A stretch of DNA of 64,000 bases from Anaerolineae bacterium (GTDB taxonomy: Bacteria > Chloroflexota > Anaerolineae > DUEN01). Positions within the stretch are counted from its first letter, which is position 1. Every line of letters begins with the position of its first letter. The translations under genes were made by a program, and so were the position numbers. Location: the NCBI GenBank assembly GCA_025060615.1, contig JANXBS010000011.1:27487-91486 (forward strand). The letters run 5' to 3'. The notes beneath the pieces are model-generated. The model did not search any database. It saw only the letters and a program-made list of their open reading frames with translations, and was not told where the DNA came from. Positions 18,892 to 29,373 of the stretch are shown here, in pieces.

Positions 18892-19767
18892 ATCGAGACT
18901 ACAAGCCTTCTCAAGGGTAAACGGGTTTGTATCGTCGGCTTGGGGTTAATGGGCGGGTCGTTAGGGATGGCATTGCGCCGAGCCGGCGCGGTGCAAGAGG
19001 TGATCGGGGTGGTGCGCCGCCCTGAAGCGGTGGAGGAGGCCATAACCCTAGGCGCCGTGGATCGGGCTATGCTAGACGCGCCTGCAGCGGTAGCTCAGGC
19101 CGACATCGTGGTGTTGTGTACGCCGGTGCGCACCATTATCCAGCAGATTGGGGAGCTGGGGCCGTATCTGCGGCCGGGCACGGTGCTCACCGACATGGGC
19201 AGCACCAAGCGCGCCATTTGTCAAGCGATGGAAACACTGCCTGACGGCGTGCAGCCGGTAGGTGCCCATCCCATGTGCGGCAAGGAGCAGGCTGGCATCG
19301 CTGCTGCCCAGCCCGATTTGTACCAAGGCAAGGTCTGGGTGGTCTCCCCGTTACCTCGTTCCTCGGCCGAGGCGGTGGTGACCGTGGAAGCGTTGGGGCA
19401 AGCTGTGGGTTCACGGGTGATCCGCCTGGAGCCGACCCGTCACGATCGGTTGGTGGCTGCCATCTCGCATCTGCCCTATCTGCTCGCATGCGGGCTGGTG
19501 GCCACAGCTGACGCGTTGGCACAGCACGACCCCGCCGTTTGGCAGGTGGCTGCCTCGGGCTTCCGCGATACCTCACGGTTGGCTGCATCGGAAGTGCGGA
19601 TGCTCCTAGATATCCTCTTCACTAACTGCGACGCTGTATTGGAGATGGTGGAACGCTTTCAAGCGGAACTTCAGGCGCTGGCGGATTGGCTGCGCCATGG
19701 TGATGAAGTTGGGTTGGCCGCCGAGCTGGAGCGGATCCGCCACATCCGTCGGGCACAGTATCCATGA
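18892..19767 (+). CDS. tyrA: prephenate dehydrogenase, probable AUC start
   Basis: The enzyme oxidises prephenate to 4-hydroxyphenylpyruvate with NAD, the Tyr branch. The Rossmann strand and loop KRVCIVGLGLMGGSLG sit at the N-terminus, the conserved HPMCGKEQAG follows, and the helical C-terminus has SHLPYLLACGLV and ASGFRDTSRLAAS. In frame, the first ordinary start is TTG 18940, which would delete the first Rossmann strand. The frame is open from 18874, but no ATG, GTG or TTG occurs before 18940. ATC at 18892 lies five bases after a GGGAGG site (18881-18886) and gives 291 residues. So either translation begins at AUC, or the assembly has an ATG-to-ATC error. It is the last gene of the operon. 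Confidence 0.85.
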   Translation: METTSLLKGKRVCIVGLGLMGGSLGMALRRAGAVQEVIGVVRRPEAVEEAITLGAVDRAMLDAPAAVAQADIVVLCTPVRTIIQQIGELGPYLRPGTVLTDMGSTKRAICQAMETLPDGVQPVGAHPMCGKEQAGIAAAQPDLYQGKVWVVSPLPRSSAEAVVTVEALGQAVGSRVIRLEPTRHDRLVAAISHLPYLLACGLVATADALAQHDPAVWQVAASGFRDTSRLAASEVRMLLDILFTNCDAVLEMVERFQAELQALADWLRHGDEVGLAAELERIRHIRRAQYP

Positions 19768-19804
19768 GGGTGCGATGACGGTCGCCTGGAAGGTAAATGC
19801 CACC

Positions 19805-20398
19805 TTACAGGGTTTGTCCCTGCCGATAAACCGTCCATCGCGTGCCCAGCACCCGATCCTCCCAGATCATTGTGTTTGCGTCCACCACTGTGTAGAACAC
19901 GGTCCAACTGGTCGGTCGGGACTGTGGTTGGCCCTTGTACTCCTTTGGCTCATAGTCCTGCACCGCAAAGTGGATGAACCCCTGTCCCACCTCATAGAGG
20001 CCCACTTCGTAGGTCATCAAGTTGCCCCAGACGACCTGATAGGAATAGCTCCCGTTCGGTTGCAGGATCATCTGGGTGTACATTGGGCCATAGTCGGTCG
20101 GGATCTCGGCCACCCAGATGCCAACTGGGTTAAAGGCAGTGGGTTGCTGCGGCCATTGTGGTTGCTGAGGCTGCTGCTGTTGAGGCCATTGCGGCTGGGG
20201 AGATTGGAGTTGTTGCGGCTGCTGTGGCTGTTGAGACCACTGCTGCTGTGGCTGTTGAGGCCACTGTGGCTGGGACTGCGCCGGCTGTGCAGGAAATGCC
20301 TGACCTTCGGAACAACCGAGGAGAGATATCTCTACCAGGATGCAAAACAGCCTGAGTATCCATTTCCAGTATAGTACACAGTCCGTTGTCTTTCTCAT
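19805..20398 (-). CDS. Gln/Pro/Trp-rich lipoprotein with C-terminal beta domain
   Basis: The 197-residue protein begins with a lipoprotein signal peptide ending in SLLGC. A low-complexity stretch (about 33-87) built from PQWPQQPQQ-like units follows. The last 110 residues (GIWVAEIPTDYGPMYTQMILQPNGSYSYQVVWG and onward) read like a small beta-rich ligand-binding domain with a GTW/GxY flavour seen in lipocalin-like proteins, but I cannot name the family. Its ATG overlaps the stop of the upstream small gene by four bases (ATGA), so it is translationally coupled. A Trp-containing Gln/Pro repeat is unusual for a bacterial lipoprotein linker. Confidence 0.65.
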   Translation of the reverse strand: MRKTTDCVLYWKWILRLFCILVEISLLGCSEGQAFPAQPAQSQPQWPQQPQQQWSQQPQQPQQLQSPQPQWPQQQQPQQPQWPQQPTAFNPVGIWVAEIPTDYGPMYTQMILQPNGSYSYQVVWGNLMTYEVGLYEVGQGFIHFAVQDYEPKEYKGQPQSRPTSWTVFYTVVDANTMIWEDRVLGTRWTVYRQGQTL

Positions 20399-20592
20399 CT
20401 TTTCTCCTCCTGCTCAAGGTGTTCTGGCCCTTTGGAGGTAGAAAGCATCTGGCGAAGCAGGGCCAGAAGCGTTTGCCCATCAGCGAACGGGAGCGCCTTT
20501 CCTTCCGGCAGGGGCTGAATAAACCCGCGAAGGCTTTCCGGCCCGGCCGGATCAACCCATAGACGAAGGAGAAAGGTCTGTATAGTGCGCAT
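20395..20592 (-). CDS. small conserved-looking protein, 65 residues
   Basis: The protein runs MRTIQTFLLRLWVDPAGPES, then a Gly-Phe strand, then PFADGQTLLALLRQML. It resembles small Chloroflexota proteins with the pattern RTIQTFxLRLxVD...P..LRG...PFAD...LLALLR that I recall, although I cannot confirm this by search. A GGAG site lies six bases before the ATG and the stop overlaps the next gene's start, which supports it being real despite its size. Function is unknown. It lies 168 bases downstream of the BTAD regulator. Confidence 0.6.
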   Translation of the reverse strand: MRTIQTFLLRLWVDPAGPESLRGFIQPLPEGKALPFADGQTLLALLRQMLSTSKGPEHLEQEEKR

Positions 20593-20759
20593 TCGGGCTC
20601 CAACACAGACGGCTATAGATATCCTTTGAGAGATAACCTACCAGAAAGGACTGCCAAAGGACTGCCAGGGGTAGGAATTAAAACAGAAACCAGAACGGGG
20701 GCTTGGGAGTGAGGAGATGAGAAGACAGGGAGATACACAAGTTAGGTGGGAAGTGGGGA

Positions 20760-22691
20760 TTAGGGCACGGTAGAAGGGGTCAGAGAGCGATAAAACATCT
20801 GGAGTTCTTTTCGGGGAGCGGTGTCCAGGTCTTCCTGCAGGGCTTTTTCCAGCGCCAAGTAAAGCCGACGGGCGCTGGCTAGGTCGTTCAGGGCCACGCA
20901 GGCGCGCATCCCTAGCAGGACCGCCTCTTCATGCCAAGGCTCTAAAGCCAAGAGGCGTCGGCAGGCTTCCAGCGCTTCGGCGAACTGATTAGCCGCCAGC
21001 CGGACCTGAGCAGCTTCTAGCAGGGCCTGCTGGTAAAGGAGCGTCAGCCGTTCCCGAGGGGCAATCGTCCAGTCGGCATAGCGGTATGCGGGGAGGAAGT
21101 CGCCGCTGTAGAGGCAAAGGGCCTCTTCCCATTCTCCCCGTCGGCAATGGGCTTCAAAGGCTTCTATATCTATCCAGGAGTTGGAGGGCAGATGGAGTAT
21201 GACCCGCCCTTCCTTTACCTCCAGGTAGCGGGAAGGGAACTTTTCGGGGAGGTCTGGTTCCAAGGCGCGGCGCAAGGCGGAAGTGGCATGATGGAAGAAA
21301 GTCCGAGCAGCATCTGGAGGGCGTTCGGGACAGAGCGCTTCAGCGAGCTGCTCCAAGGAGAGGGTATGGCCCGGGGTGATCAACAGGAGGACCAACAATT
21401 CACCAGCCCGTCGCTGCCGCAGCATGTGCGTATCTACGAGGCGCCTGCTCTGCCAGACCTCAAACTGGCCCAGAGTGTGCACGCGCAAAGGCGGCGGAGG
21501 GATGCGCGCCAAATGGCTCAGCAACCTTCGGGTAAGGCCCACCACATGAGAATCGGCGCTGTTTAAAGACGACGCTAGAAGAGGAAAGGCCAGGGCCCGC
21601 TCCTGTTCCAGAAGGAAGACGTAACCGCCACTCACAATTCGAGAAACGGCTTCCAGCCAGACGGAATCGGCCCCGGCCCGTTCTTGTTGATGAAGCAGGG
21701 CAGCTAACAACAGGTTTGCGTGTGCCAAGTCCAAGTTAGCCGGCAGAGGGGCCAGGACCTCGATGGCAGCATGCAGATCAGCTTCAGCGGCAGCTAGGTC
21801 GTGACATAGCCAGGCAGCACGGGCGCGCTCAATCAAAGCTTTGCCGAATGCGTGATGATAATCCAGGCGTGCCGCATGCTCTACTGCGTCATTTGCCCAT
21901 ACTCGAGCGTTGGGGCCGTCTCCGGTCGCGCGATGATAGCGGCTCATACCCACTCGAATTGCGACCGTCAACCGGTGTTCGCCGGTCTCCTCGGCGATAG
22001 AACGCCCCCGGGTATAAAGGGCCAGCGCTCTTTCGGGATATCCCTCATATAAGGCCAGGTCACCGGCTAACCAGCAATAATAACCCTCTATCCACGACCC
22101 TGGCGATGCGATCAGCTCCAGCTCGCCTAGAAGCTGATGAGCGCGTTCGCTATGGCCGATCGTCATGAGCGTCCAAGCCATGGTCATTAGGGGAAAATAT
22201 CGCAACTCGCCCAGGCCGCGTTCGCTGGTGATGCGGTATGCCTCTGCGTCGGCCGCCAGCGCCAGTGCCAACCGACCACTTGGGATATAGACACCGGCAG
22301 CCAGGCCATGCAAAGCCTGAACCAGCGCAAGCGCATAGCCGATCTCTCGCCCCACTTCGGCAGCTTGTAGGTAGAGAGCCTCAGCTTCTGCTAGGGCATT
22401 GGTGTCGGCAGCGCATGAACCCAGCCGGATCAATGCGTCGGCGCGGTGAGGCGAATCGGAGGCACACCAAGACAGGGCTTCTGCGGCTAGGGCCTTCGCC
22501 GCATCATACTGTCCTAAGCGAAAGCGAACGCGAGCCACAGCCAACAGTGCAGCGGCGAGATGCTCCGATTCCCCCGCCGTTCTCGCAAGCTCCAGGGCCC
22601 GACGCGCATATTGGAGGGCAGCCGGCAGGTCACCGGATTGCTCTAGGCTCCAGCTCTCATCTATCAGAGAGTCAATGGACGGAGTCTCCAT
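20760..22691 (-). CDS. BTAD-type transcriptional activator with TPR repeats
   Basis: The first 380 residues are tetratricopeptide-like helical repeats (ALQYARRALELARTAGES and similar). Then comes a winged helix of the OmpR/SARP type with VHTLGQFEVWQ...RQRRAGELLVLLLITPGHTLSLEQLAEAL, and finally a bacterial transcriptional activation domain with DIEAFEAHCRRGEWEEALCLYSGDFLP and LEALEPWHEEA-like repeats. The order (TPR first, DNA-binding and BTAD last) is the reverse of Streptomyces SARPs. The start is uncertain: ATG 22691 is given, while an in-frame TTG at 22727 has a GGAG site too close to it. It may regulate the small protein and lipoprotein genes that follow. Confidence 0.8.
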   Translation of the reverse strand: METPSIDSLIDESWSLEQSGDLPAALQYARRALELARTAGESEHLAAALLAVARVRFRLGQYDAAKALAAEALSWCASDSPHRADALIRLGSCAADTNALAEAEALYLQAAEVGREIGYALALVQALHGLAAGVYIPSGRLALALAADAEAYRITSERGLGELRYFPLMTMAWTLMTIGHSERAHQLLGELELIASPGSWIEGYYCWLAGDLALYEGYPERALALYTRGRSIAEETGEHRLTVAIRVGMSRYHRATGDGPNARVWANDAVEHAARLDYHHAFGKALIERARAAWLCHDLAAAEADLHAAIEVLAPLPANLDLAHANLLLAALLHQQERAGADSVWLEAVSRIVSGGYVFLLEQERALAFPLLASSLNSADSHVVGLTRRLLSHLARIPPPPLRVHTLGQFEVWQSRRLVDTHMLRQRRAGELLVLLLITPGHTLSLEQLAEALCPERPPDAARTFFHHATSALRRALEPDLPEKFPSRYLEVKEGRVILHLPSNSWIDIEAFEAHCRRGEWEEALCLYSGDFLPAYRYADWTIAPRERLTLLYQQALLEAAQVRLAANQFAEALEACRRLLALEPWHEEAVLLGMRACVALNDLASARRLYLALEKALQEDLDTAPRKELQMFYRSLTPSTVP

Positions 22692-22727
22692 TTCGGCAGA
22701 CAGAGCGTACCGCAGGCCGGCGTGCAA

Positions 22728-23037
22728 GGCTCCATTCCGGATCGGAGGAGAGTGGAATCAGCTATCGGGGAGCCAAGCTTGGTGATTCTCACCACCGATC
22801 AGCTCGCCGGCTTCCCTATCCGCCCCTAAGAGGATATTGCGAAGCCCATCTGGATGGAGAGGAAACCGGCATAGATGAATCCGAAAGCATTCTCAGTGGA
22901 ACGTGTTGCCCCTTTTGCGCCAGGCTTCATGGGCGCAAAAGGGGCTGATCAAGACCTTTGGGATACTCTCTAAGGCCCGTTCAAGTTTGAGCTTATCTCC
23001 TCTTCAGGGAGTCTCCAAGCCGAACTCGACGAGTGCC
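22728..23037. other. intergenic region between pgk and the BTAD gene
   Basis: These 310 bases contain a MITE-like element (22829-22971) and no gene that I can support. No sigma-70 promoter for the BTAD gene stands out. Confidence 0.6.
22829..22971 (-). repeat. MITE-like element, copy B
   Basis: On the minus strand it begins AGAGAGTATCCCAAAGGTCTT and ends GCTTCGCAATATCCTCT. Inside is a 13-bp perfect hairpin, CCCCTTTTGCGCC / GGCGCAAAAGGGG (22909-22921 and 22932-22944). Copy A at 45804-45940 has the same ends, the AAAGGTCTT block, the TTTTGCG...GGGCGCAA hairpin and the GCCGGTTTC block in the same order. The terminal repeats here are degenerate. Confidence 0.65.
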
Positions 23038-24213
23038 CTATCTGTCCAGCAGCGCGGCCACCCCGGGCAAAACGCGCCCCTCTAAGAACTCTAAGCTGGC
23101 GCCGCCGCCCGTGGAGATGTGCGTGATCTTGTCAGCCAGGCCGGCCTGTTGGATCGCTGCCACCGAGTCACCACCGCCGATGATGGTGGTCGCCCCCTCC
23201 AGGCTGGCCAAAACCTCAGCGATGGCTGTGGTGCCTTTGGCGAACGCTGGGAACTCAAACACCCCCATGGGGCCATTCCAGACCACCGTTTTGGCCCCTG
23301 CCAAGCGATTGCTAAAGTGAGCTACAGTCGCCGGGCCGATATCGAGCGCGCGCCAGCCAGCAGGCACCTGGTCCACTGGCACCACCTGATGTCGAGCATC
23401 CGCAGCGAAGGCATCGGCCACCACCAGGTCCACTGGCAGGAACAGCTTACCCTCACCCTCTTTCAAGAGGCGCCGGGCCTCCTCCAGGCTGCCTTCCTCC
23501 ACCAGCGATTCTCCCATATCATAGCCCTGCGCCCGCAGAAACGTGTTCGCCATACCGCCGCCGATGAGCAAGGCATCTACCTTACCCAACAGATTGTTGA
23601 TAACCCCGATCTTATCAGAGATCTTCGCCCCGCCTAGAATCGCCACAAACGGCCGCTCCGGCGATTCCAGGGCTTTGCCCAAAAACGCCAATTCCTTCTC
23701 CATCAGAAAGCCAGCCACGGCCGGCAGAAAGCGTGCCACCCCTTCCGTGGAGGCATGGGCGCGATGCGCGCTGCCAAACGCGTCGTTGACGTAGAGATCG
23801 CCCAGCTTTGCTAACTGTTGGGCCAACGAGAGATCATTCTTCTCCTCGCCAGGATAGAAACGGGTATTCTCTAACAGCAATACCTCGCCCGGCTGCAGCT
23901 CGGCTACCATCGCCTCTACAGCAGGGCCTACGCAATCCGGCGCCATACGCACCGGCTTGCCCAAGAGCTCGCCCAGGCGCTCAGCGGCAGGCTTCAGGCT
24001 GTACTGGGGGTCAGGCCCGCCCTTCGGCCGGCCCAAGTGAGACATCAGGATGACTTTCGCCCCCTGATCCAGAAGGTACTGGATGGTAGGCAGGGCCGCT
24101 CGAATGCGGGTATCGTCGGTCACCTTTCCATCTTGTAGGGGGACGTTAAAGTCCACACGTACCAAGACCCGCTTGCCGCGGACATCTACGTCTCGCACCG
24201 TCTTCTTGTTCAT
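23038..24213 (-). CDS. pgk: phosphoglycerate kinase
   Basis: The enzyme transfers phosphate from 1,3-bisphosphoglycerate to ADP. The 391-residue protein has [29 protein letters not shown] at the N-terminus, [24 protein letters not shown], and the nucleotide-binding [14 protein letters not shown] with [11 protein letters not shown] near the C-terminus. The ATG at 24213 has a GAGGAG site seven bases upstream; the longer frame from a TTG at 24231 would swallow that site. It follows gap on the same strand, separated by an 80-base spacer with a 10-bp hairpin. Confidence 0.95.
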   Translation of the reverse strand: MNKKTVRDVDVRGKRVLVRVDFNVPLQDGKVTDDTRIRAALPTIQYLLDQGAKVILMSHLGRPKGGPDPQYSLKPAAERLGELLGKPVRMAPDCVGPAVEAMVAELQPGEVLLLENTRFYPGEEKNDLSLAQQLAKLGDLYVNDAFGSAHRAHASTEGVARFLPAVAGFLMEKELAFLGKALESPERPFVAILGGAKISDKIGVINNLLGKVDALLIGGGMANTFLRAQGYDMGESLVEEGSLEEARRLLKEGEGKLFLPVDLVVADAFAADARHQVVPVDQVPAGWRALDIGPATVAHFSNRLAGAKTVVWNGPMGVFEFPAFAKGTTAIAEVLASLEGATTIIGGGDSVAAIQQAGLADKITHISTGGGASLEFLEGRVLPGVAALLDR

Positions 24214-24243
24214 AGATAGCTCCTCGGACAAAGAGACAGGAGA

Positions 24244-24279
24244 GAAGGGCGAATGGCCCAGATGGACCGTTCGCCCTTC
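24244..24279 (-). terminator. intercistronic hairpin between gap and pgk
   Basis: GAAGGGCGAA and TTCGCCCTTC (24244-24253 and 24270-24279) form a 10-bp perfect stem around 16 bases. On the minus strand the following sequence is only moderately U-rich (TCTCCTGTCTCTTT). It could be a leaky terminator or an mRNA-stabilising hairpin giving more gap than pgk transcript. Confidence 0.55.
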
Positions 24280-24292
24280 GCCGCAGTTGGCG

Positions 24293-25429
<1,137 letters not shown>

Positions 25430-25433
25430 TCAT

Positions 25434-26774
25434 CTACGCTTGTGCCAAAGCACGCCGTGCGACCTCCTCATGATAAAGCGACAACAGGCGACGGGCGAGC
25501 TTGTCCGGCTTGTGGCGCCACGGTTGCTCCGGATCCACCAGATCGTCGGTGATCATGCGATAGCCGCCTGACTTTATCATCTCGGCCGTGGGCAGGTGCA
25601 CCCAGGCAACCCCTTCGCCAGGGGGATAAGAGGTGGGAAAATGGTCGTTGGCCAACACGAGTTCGAACAGGTCGCTTCCCACATGGGATTGCAAGGCTCG
25701 CACATGCTCGTGGACGCCAAAGCCCTCTGTCTCGCCGCGCTGTGTGGCCACATTGCACACATACACCTTCACCGCCGGCGAGGCTCGCACTGCCGCCGTG
25801 ATGTCAGGCACCAGGAGGTTAGGCAACACACTGGTGAACAGGCTCCCTGGCCCGATCACGATTAGATCGGCATCCAGGATCGCGCGTACAGCTTCTGGGT
25901 AAGCCGGCGGATCTTCTGGCTGTAAGAAGACTCGCTCGATCACTCGGCCCTGGGCTAGCGTAGGAATGCTCGATTCCCCCCAAATCCGTTCCCAGCGCGG
26001 TTCCGACCCGGGCCGATCCTCTCGCACGTCGGCATAAAGGACGACACTGCGCAGCGTGGATGGCAACACCTGGCCCCGCACGGCCAACACCCGGCTCGAC
26101 TCGACCAATGCCCGGTCGAAGCTGCCGGTGATCGCCGTCATCGCCGCGATGAAGAGATTCCCGAAGTTATGGCCGCAGAGCCCAGCTCCCTCACTGAAGC
26201 GATACTGAAATAGCTGGGTGATCAACGCTTCATCATCGGCCAGCGCAGCAATGCAGTTGCGGAAATCTCCCGGAGGCAATACTTGAAGCTCACGTCGGAG
26301 CCGGCCCGAGCTACCTCCGTCGTCAGCCACTGTGACGATGGCCGTGATGTTATCCGTATACGCCTTCAGCCCGCGCAGAAGAGTAGATAAGCCCGTCCCG
26401 CCGCCGATGGCTACGACCTTTGGCCCTCCGCGCCGCCGCCGGTGTTCATATACGACGTCCACCACGTTCGGGTGATCGGGGCGCATGAAGGCGGACAGCA
26501 AAGAGCGGTTCAATTGCACTATTGCCAAGACCGTGACTGCCCCGCCCAGCATCCCCCAGCCAGCGATGTACAGGGAAGCAGGTAACCTCCAGGTTTCCCA
26601 TTCTCCCAGAAATCGGAACGCGGGATGTGTTCTCAGTTTATCAAACAATGTGGCCAGCCCAACGCTGAGCATGGCCACTCCCGCAATGAGAAGGAGGACC
26701 CAACGTTTGACCTGCATGCCAGGGTAGAGCCATTTCCAGTGCGATCCGGCATGCGCCTTGACCCACTTGCGCAT
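25434..26774 (-). CDS. yvcK: YvcK/CofD-family gluconeogenesis factor with N-terminal membrane anchor
   Basis: The 446-residue protein has two hydrophobic segments near residues 28-45 and 65-85, then a CofD-like fold: VVAIGGGTGLSTLLRGLKAY, TVADDGGSSGRLRRELQVLPPGDFRNCI and DLIVIGPGSLFTSVLPNLLV. YvcK proteins bind UDP-sugars and affect carbon metabolism and cell shape; they do not make F420. Membrane-anchored versions occur in Chloroflexota and some other phyla. The start has a GGAGGAGG site and lies only about 18 bases after a near-perfect promoter. It may be co-transcribed with gap and pgk. Confidence 0.88.
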   Translation of the reverse strand: MRKWVKAHAGSHWKWLYPGMQVKRWVLLLIAGVAMLSVGLATLFDKLRTHPAFRFLGEWETWRLPASLYIAGWGMLGGAVTVLAIVQLNRSLLSAFMRPDHPNVVDVVYEHRRRRGGPKVVAIGGGTGLSTLLRGLKAYTDNITAIVTVADDGGSSGRLRRELQVLPPGDFRNCIAALADDEALITQLFQYRFSEGAGLCGHNFGNLFIAAMTAITGSFDRALVESSRVLAVRGQVLPSTLRSVVLYADVREDRPGSEPRWERIWGESSIPTLAQGRVIERVFLQPEDPPAYPEAVRAILDADLIVIGPGSLFTSVLPNLLVPDITAAVRASPAVKVYVCNVATQRGETEGFGVHEHVRALQSHVGSDLFELVLANDHFPTSYPPGEGVAWVHLPTAEMIKSGGYRMITDDLVDPEQPWRHKPDKLARRLLSLYHEEVARRALAQA

Positions 26775-27159
26775 CTGGCCTCCTCCTTCTCGACGGGCAT
26801 TATAGCTGAACTTCAGACGGAAGTCAAAGCCTGGCAGAACTTAGCGGGGTCCATGGCGGAGGCCTTCCGCCGCGTAAAACCTTTCGACACACTGACGGAT
26901 TTTGGATAGCTCGCGCTGTGGTCGGCTATGGTATGCGCTAGGCTTTGGGTGTGACAGGCACGGTGTTGAACAGAAAGCAGCTTCGATGTCTTCTGATATG
27001 CTTTCGACTTGAGAGTTGTATCCCAATCGTGATAGATAGATTAGGATGAACAGGATACATAAAAAATCCTTTACGGTTTGTTAAATCAGCGTTAATTTGA
27101 CGCTTGTATACTTGTGTAATGGTTTAGCCCTATAACTTAAAGACACCGGAGGTGAACTA
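26775..27159. other. divergent intergenic region between yvcK and the phosphonate operon
   Basis: The region is 385 bases and more AT-rich than its surroundings. It holds the yvcK promoter at 26799-26827. Near 27104-27114 the sequence TTGTATACTT is close to a GntR-type TTGTATACAA palindrome and might regulate the phosphonate operon, but this is weak. No gene is supported. Confidence 0.5.
26799..26827 (-). promoter_or_regulatory. sigma-70 promoter for yvcK
   Basis: On the minus strand TTGACT (26822-26827) and a consensus TATAAT (26799-26804) are separated by exactly 17 bases. Initiation is predicted near 26792, leaving a very short leader of about 18 bases before the yvcK ATG. Confidence 0.85.
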
Positions 27160-28209
27160 ATGCATCAGTCTGTACTTGCGAAGGGTGTTCTCCTTTGTTG
27201 CTTAGCGATCATTGCGTTCCTACCGGCCTGTACGCCTGTGGTCCAGAATCAAGCTATGACCAGCGAAATCACCGTCTACACGGCATTGGAAGATGATCAA
27301 CTTGCGGTCTACCTGCCCCTATTCAACGCTAAACACCCTGACATCAAGGTCAACATTGTGCGTGATTCAACGGGCATCATCACCGCCAAGCTGCTAGCTG
27401 AGAAGGACAACCCACAGGCCGATGTCGTATGGGGCTTGGCAGCTTCCAGTTTGCTAATCGCTGATCAGCAAGGAATGCTTGAGCCATATGCCCCGGCCGG
27501 GTTAGATCGAATCTATCCCAACTTCCGCGATAGCAAAAATCCACCCCATTGGGTCGGCATTGACGCTTGGTTCTCAGCCTTTTGTGTGAATACGGTCGAA
27601 CTGCAAGCCAAGGGCCTGCCGATGCCTAAATCCTGGGACGACTTGATCAATCCGGTCTACAAAGGATATATCGTGATGCCCAATCCCAATTCCTCCGGCA
27701 CCGGCTATCTGTCGGTTTCTGCCATCCTGCAACTCAAGGGAGAGGAAGAAGGTTGGAAATATCTCGACGCGCTGCACGAAAACATCGCCGTCTATACGCA
27801 CTCTGGTTCTAAGCCGTGCAAGATGGCTGGCGCCGGTGAGACGGTGATCGGCATCTCCTTTGATTACCGTGCCATTAAACAGAAGGCTGAGGGACAGCCT
27901 ATTGAGCCGGTGTTCCCTGCTGAGGGCTCTGGCTGGGAGATTGAGGCCAACGCGCTGATCAAGAAGGCCAACATCAAACCAGCCGCTCGTATATTTCTGG
28001 ATTGGGCGATTAGCGAGGAGGCAATGCGAGCCTATGCGGCTAATTATCCAGTGACTGCTGCCAAAACCGATGTCCCCATACCAGATGGTTACCCGCCTGA
28101 TCCGGTGGCGCAGTTGATTAAGAACGATTTCAATTGGGCCGCTGCAAACCGCGATCGAATACTGGCTGAATGGCTCAGACGCTACGACGCCAAATCTGAG
28201 CCAAAATAA
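27160..28209 (+). CDS. 2-aminoethylphosphonate ABC transporter substrate-binding lipoprotein
   Basis: The 349-residue protein has a lipoprotein signal peptide with Cys at residue 24 (IIAFLPAC). It belongs to the iron/2-aminoethylphosphonate class of binding proteins: [20 protein letters not shown] at the start of the mature protein, [13 protein letters not shown] and [13 protein letters not shown] near the end. The assignment to 2-aminoethylphosphonate rather than iron rests on the neighbouring phnW and phnX. The start has a GGAGGTG site. A hairpin follows the gene, before the ATPase gene. Confidence 0.85.
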   Translation: MHQSVLAKGVLLCCLAIIAFLPACTPVVQNQAMTSEITVYTALEDDQLAVYLPLFNAKHPDIKVNIVRDSTGIITAKLLAEKDNPQADVVWGLAASSLLIADQQGMLEPYAPAGLDRIYPNFRDSKNPPHWVGIDAWFSAFCVNTVELQAKGLPMPKSWDDLINPVYKGYIVMPNPNSSGTGYLSVSAILQLKGEEEGWKYLDALHENIAVYTHSGSKPCKMAGAGETVIGISFDYRAIKQKAEGQPIEPVFPAEGSGWEIEANALIKKANIKPAARIFLDWAISEEAMRAYAANYPVTAAKTDVPIPDGYPPDPVAQLIKNDFNWAAANRDRILAEWLRRYDAKSEPK

Positions 28210-28225
28210 ACACCGTTTTACTGGC

Positions 28226-28259
28226 AGGATGGGAGGAGGGATCGCCTTTCTCCCATCCT
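28226..28259 (+). terminator. intercistronic hairpin after the binding-protein gene
   Basis: AGGATGGGAG (28226-28235) and CTCCCATCCT (28250-28259) form a 10-bp perfect stem, followed by TTGGTTTTGG. Such hairpins often protect the binding-protein message or reduce transcription of the transporter genes behind it. Confidence 0.6.
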
Positions 28260-28281
28260 TTGGTTTTGGAATCGGGGGCGT

Positions 28282-29370
28282 ATGACTACGCCATATTTGC
28301 AGATCCAATCGGTCAGCAAGCGTTTCGACCGAACATTGGCTTTAGATCGCGTTTCTCTAGATGTCCAAGAAGGGGAGTTTATTTTTCTATTAGGGCCAAG
28401 TGGATGCGGCAAAACCACCTTGCTACGCATCATCGCCGGGCTGGAAGAGCCAACTGAAGGCCGCATCATCCGAGCGGGGCAGGACATCACCCGATTGCCG
28501 CCGTCGAAGCGTAACTTTGGAATTGTCTTCCAATCGTATGCGCTGTTTCCCAACCTGACGGCGTTTCAGAACATCGCCTATGGGTTGGAGAATCGCCGCG
28601 AACCCAAAGACAAAATCCGAGCTCGGGTGAATGAGCTGCTGGCGCTGGTTGGTCTGGAGGGATATGGCGACCGTTATCCAGCCCAGTTAAGTGGTGGACA
28701 ACAACAACGGGTGGCGTTAGCTCGGGCATTGGCGATTTCGCCTGGCCTGCTTTTGCTTGATGAACCCCTCTCTGCCCTGGATGCCCGTGTGCGCGCCAGC
28801 CTACGCATTGAAATTACCCACCTGCAGCGGCGTCTTGGCATTACCACGATCATGGTCAGTCATGACCAGGAAGAGGCATTGACCATGGCTGACCGGGTGG
28901 TGGTGATGGAACAGGGGCGCATAGCACAAGTGGGCACGCCGGAGGAGATTTATCATCATCCGGCCACCCCTTTTGTAGCCGACTTCATCGGACTAATGAA
29001 TTTCATCCCAGCAGTAGTTCCTTATCACGGGCGCAGGCAAGTGCGAGTGGGAGATGTGACCTTGCATCTCGAGCAGGACGTTGGGCAAATGGCTGGCCAA
29101 TCGGTATTGTTGGCGATCCGGCCCGAAGAGATCGAGATCACACGCAACAAACGGACAAACAACGTGCTGCGAGCATGGGTGCGTAAAGTTGAATTCACGG
29201 GGCCTTTCTATCGCCTACACCTGCAGCTTGGTGAGGATAGCCGGATCGTCACCTATATGCCGCCAGAAGAGGTACGTGGGACGATCATCGGCGAGGGGAT
29301 GGAGGTGTCGCTGCGCTTGCCACCGCAGCATGTGCGCATTTACCCGACTCGTGCTATGCCGATTGGGTGA
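28282..29370 (+). CDS. phnT: 2-aminoethylphosphonate ABC transporter ATP-binding protein
   Basis: The 362-residue ATPase has Walker [14 protein letters not shown], signature [15 protein letters not shown], Walker [13 protein letters not shown] and the switch His in [11 protein letters not shown]. The C-terminal TOBE-type domain ([14 protein letters not shown] onward) marks it as a spermidine/iron/phosphonate-type importer ATPase. It energises uptake through the fused permease encoded three bases downstream. Substrate is assigned by context with phnW and phnX. Confidence 0.88.
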   Translation: MTTPYLQIQSVSKRFDRTLALDRVSLDVQEGEFIFLLGPSGCGKTTLLRIIAGLEEPTEGRIIRAGQDITRLPPSKRNFGIVFQSYALFPNLTAFQNIAYGLENRREPKDKIRARVNELLALVGLEGYGDRYPAQLSGGQQQRVALARALAISPGLLLLDEPLSALDARVRASLRIEITHLQRRLGITTIMVSHDQEEALTMADRVVVMEQGRIAQVGTPEEIYHHPATPFVADFIGLMNFIPAVVPYHGRRQVRVGDVTLHLEQDVGQMAGQSVLLAIRPEEIEITRNKRTNNVLRAWVRKVEFTGPFYRLHLQLGEDSRIVTYMPPEEVRGTIIGEGMEVSLRLPPQHVRIYPTRAMPIG

Positions 29371-29373
29371 CCA

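Noticed and set aside
20158-20355. Ala/Val-rich plus-strand reading frame opposite the lipoprotein
   Set aside because: It is the antisense of the CAG/CCA-rich repeat, has no ribosome binding site, and the minus-strand lipoprotein has a proper signal peptide.
22909-22944. Perfect hairpin as pgk terminator
   Set aside because: There is no U-tract on either side and the hairpin is part of the MITE-like element found at another locus.
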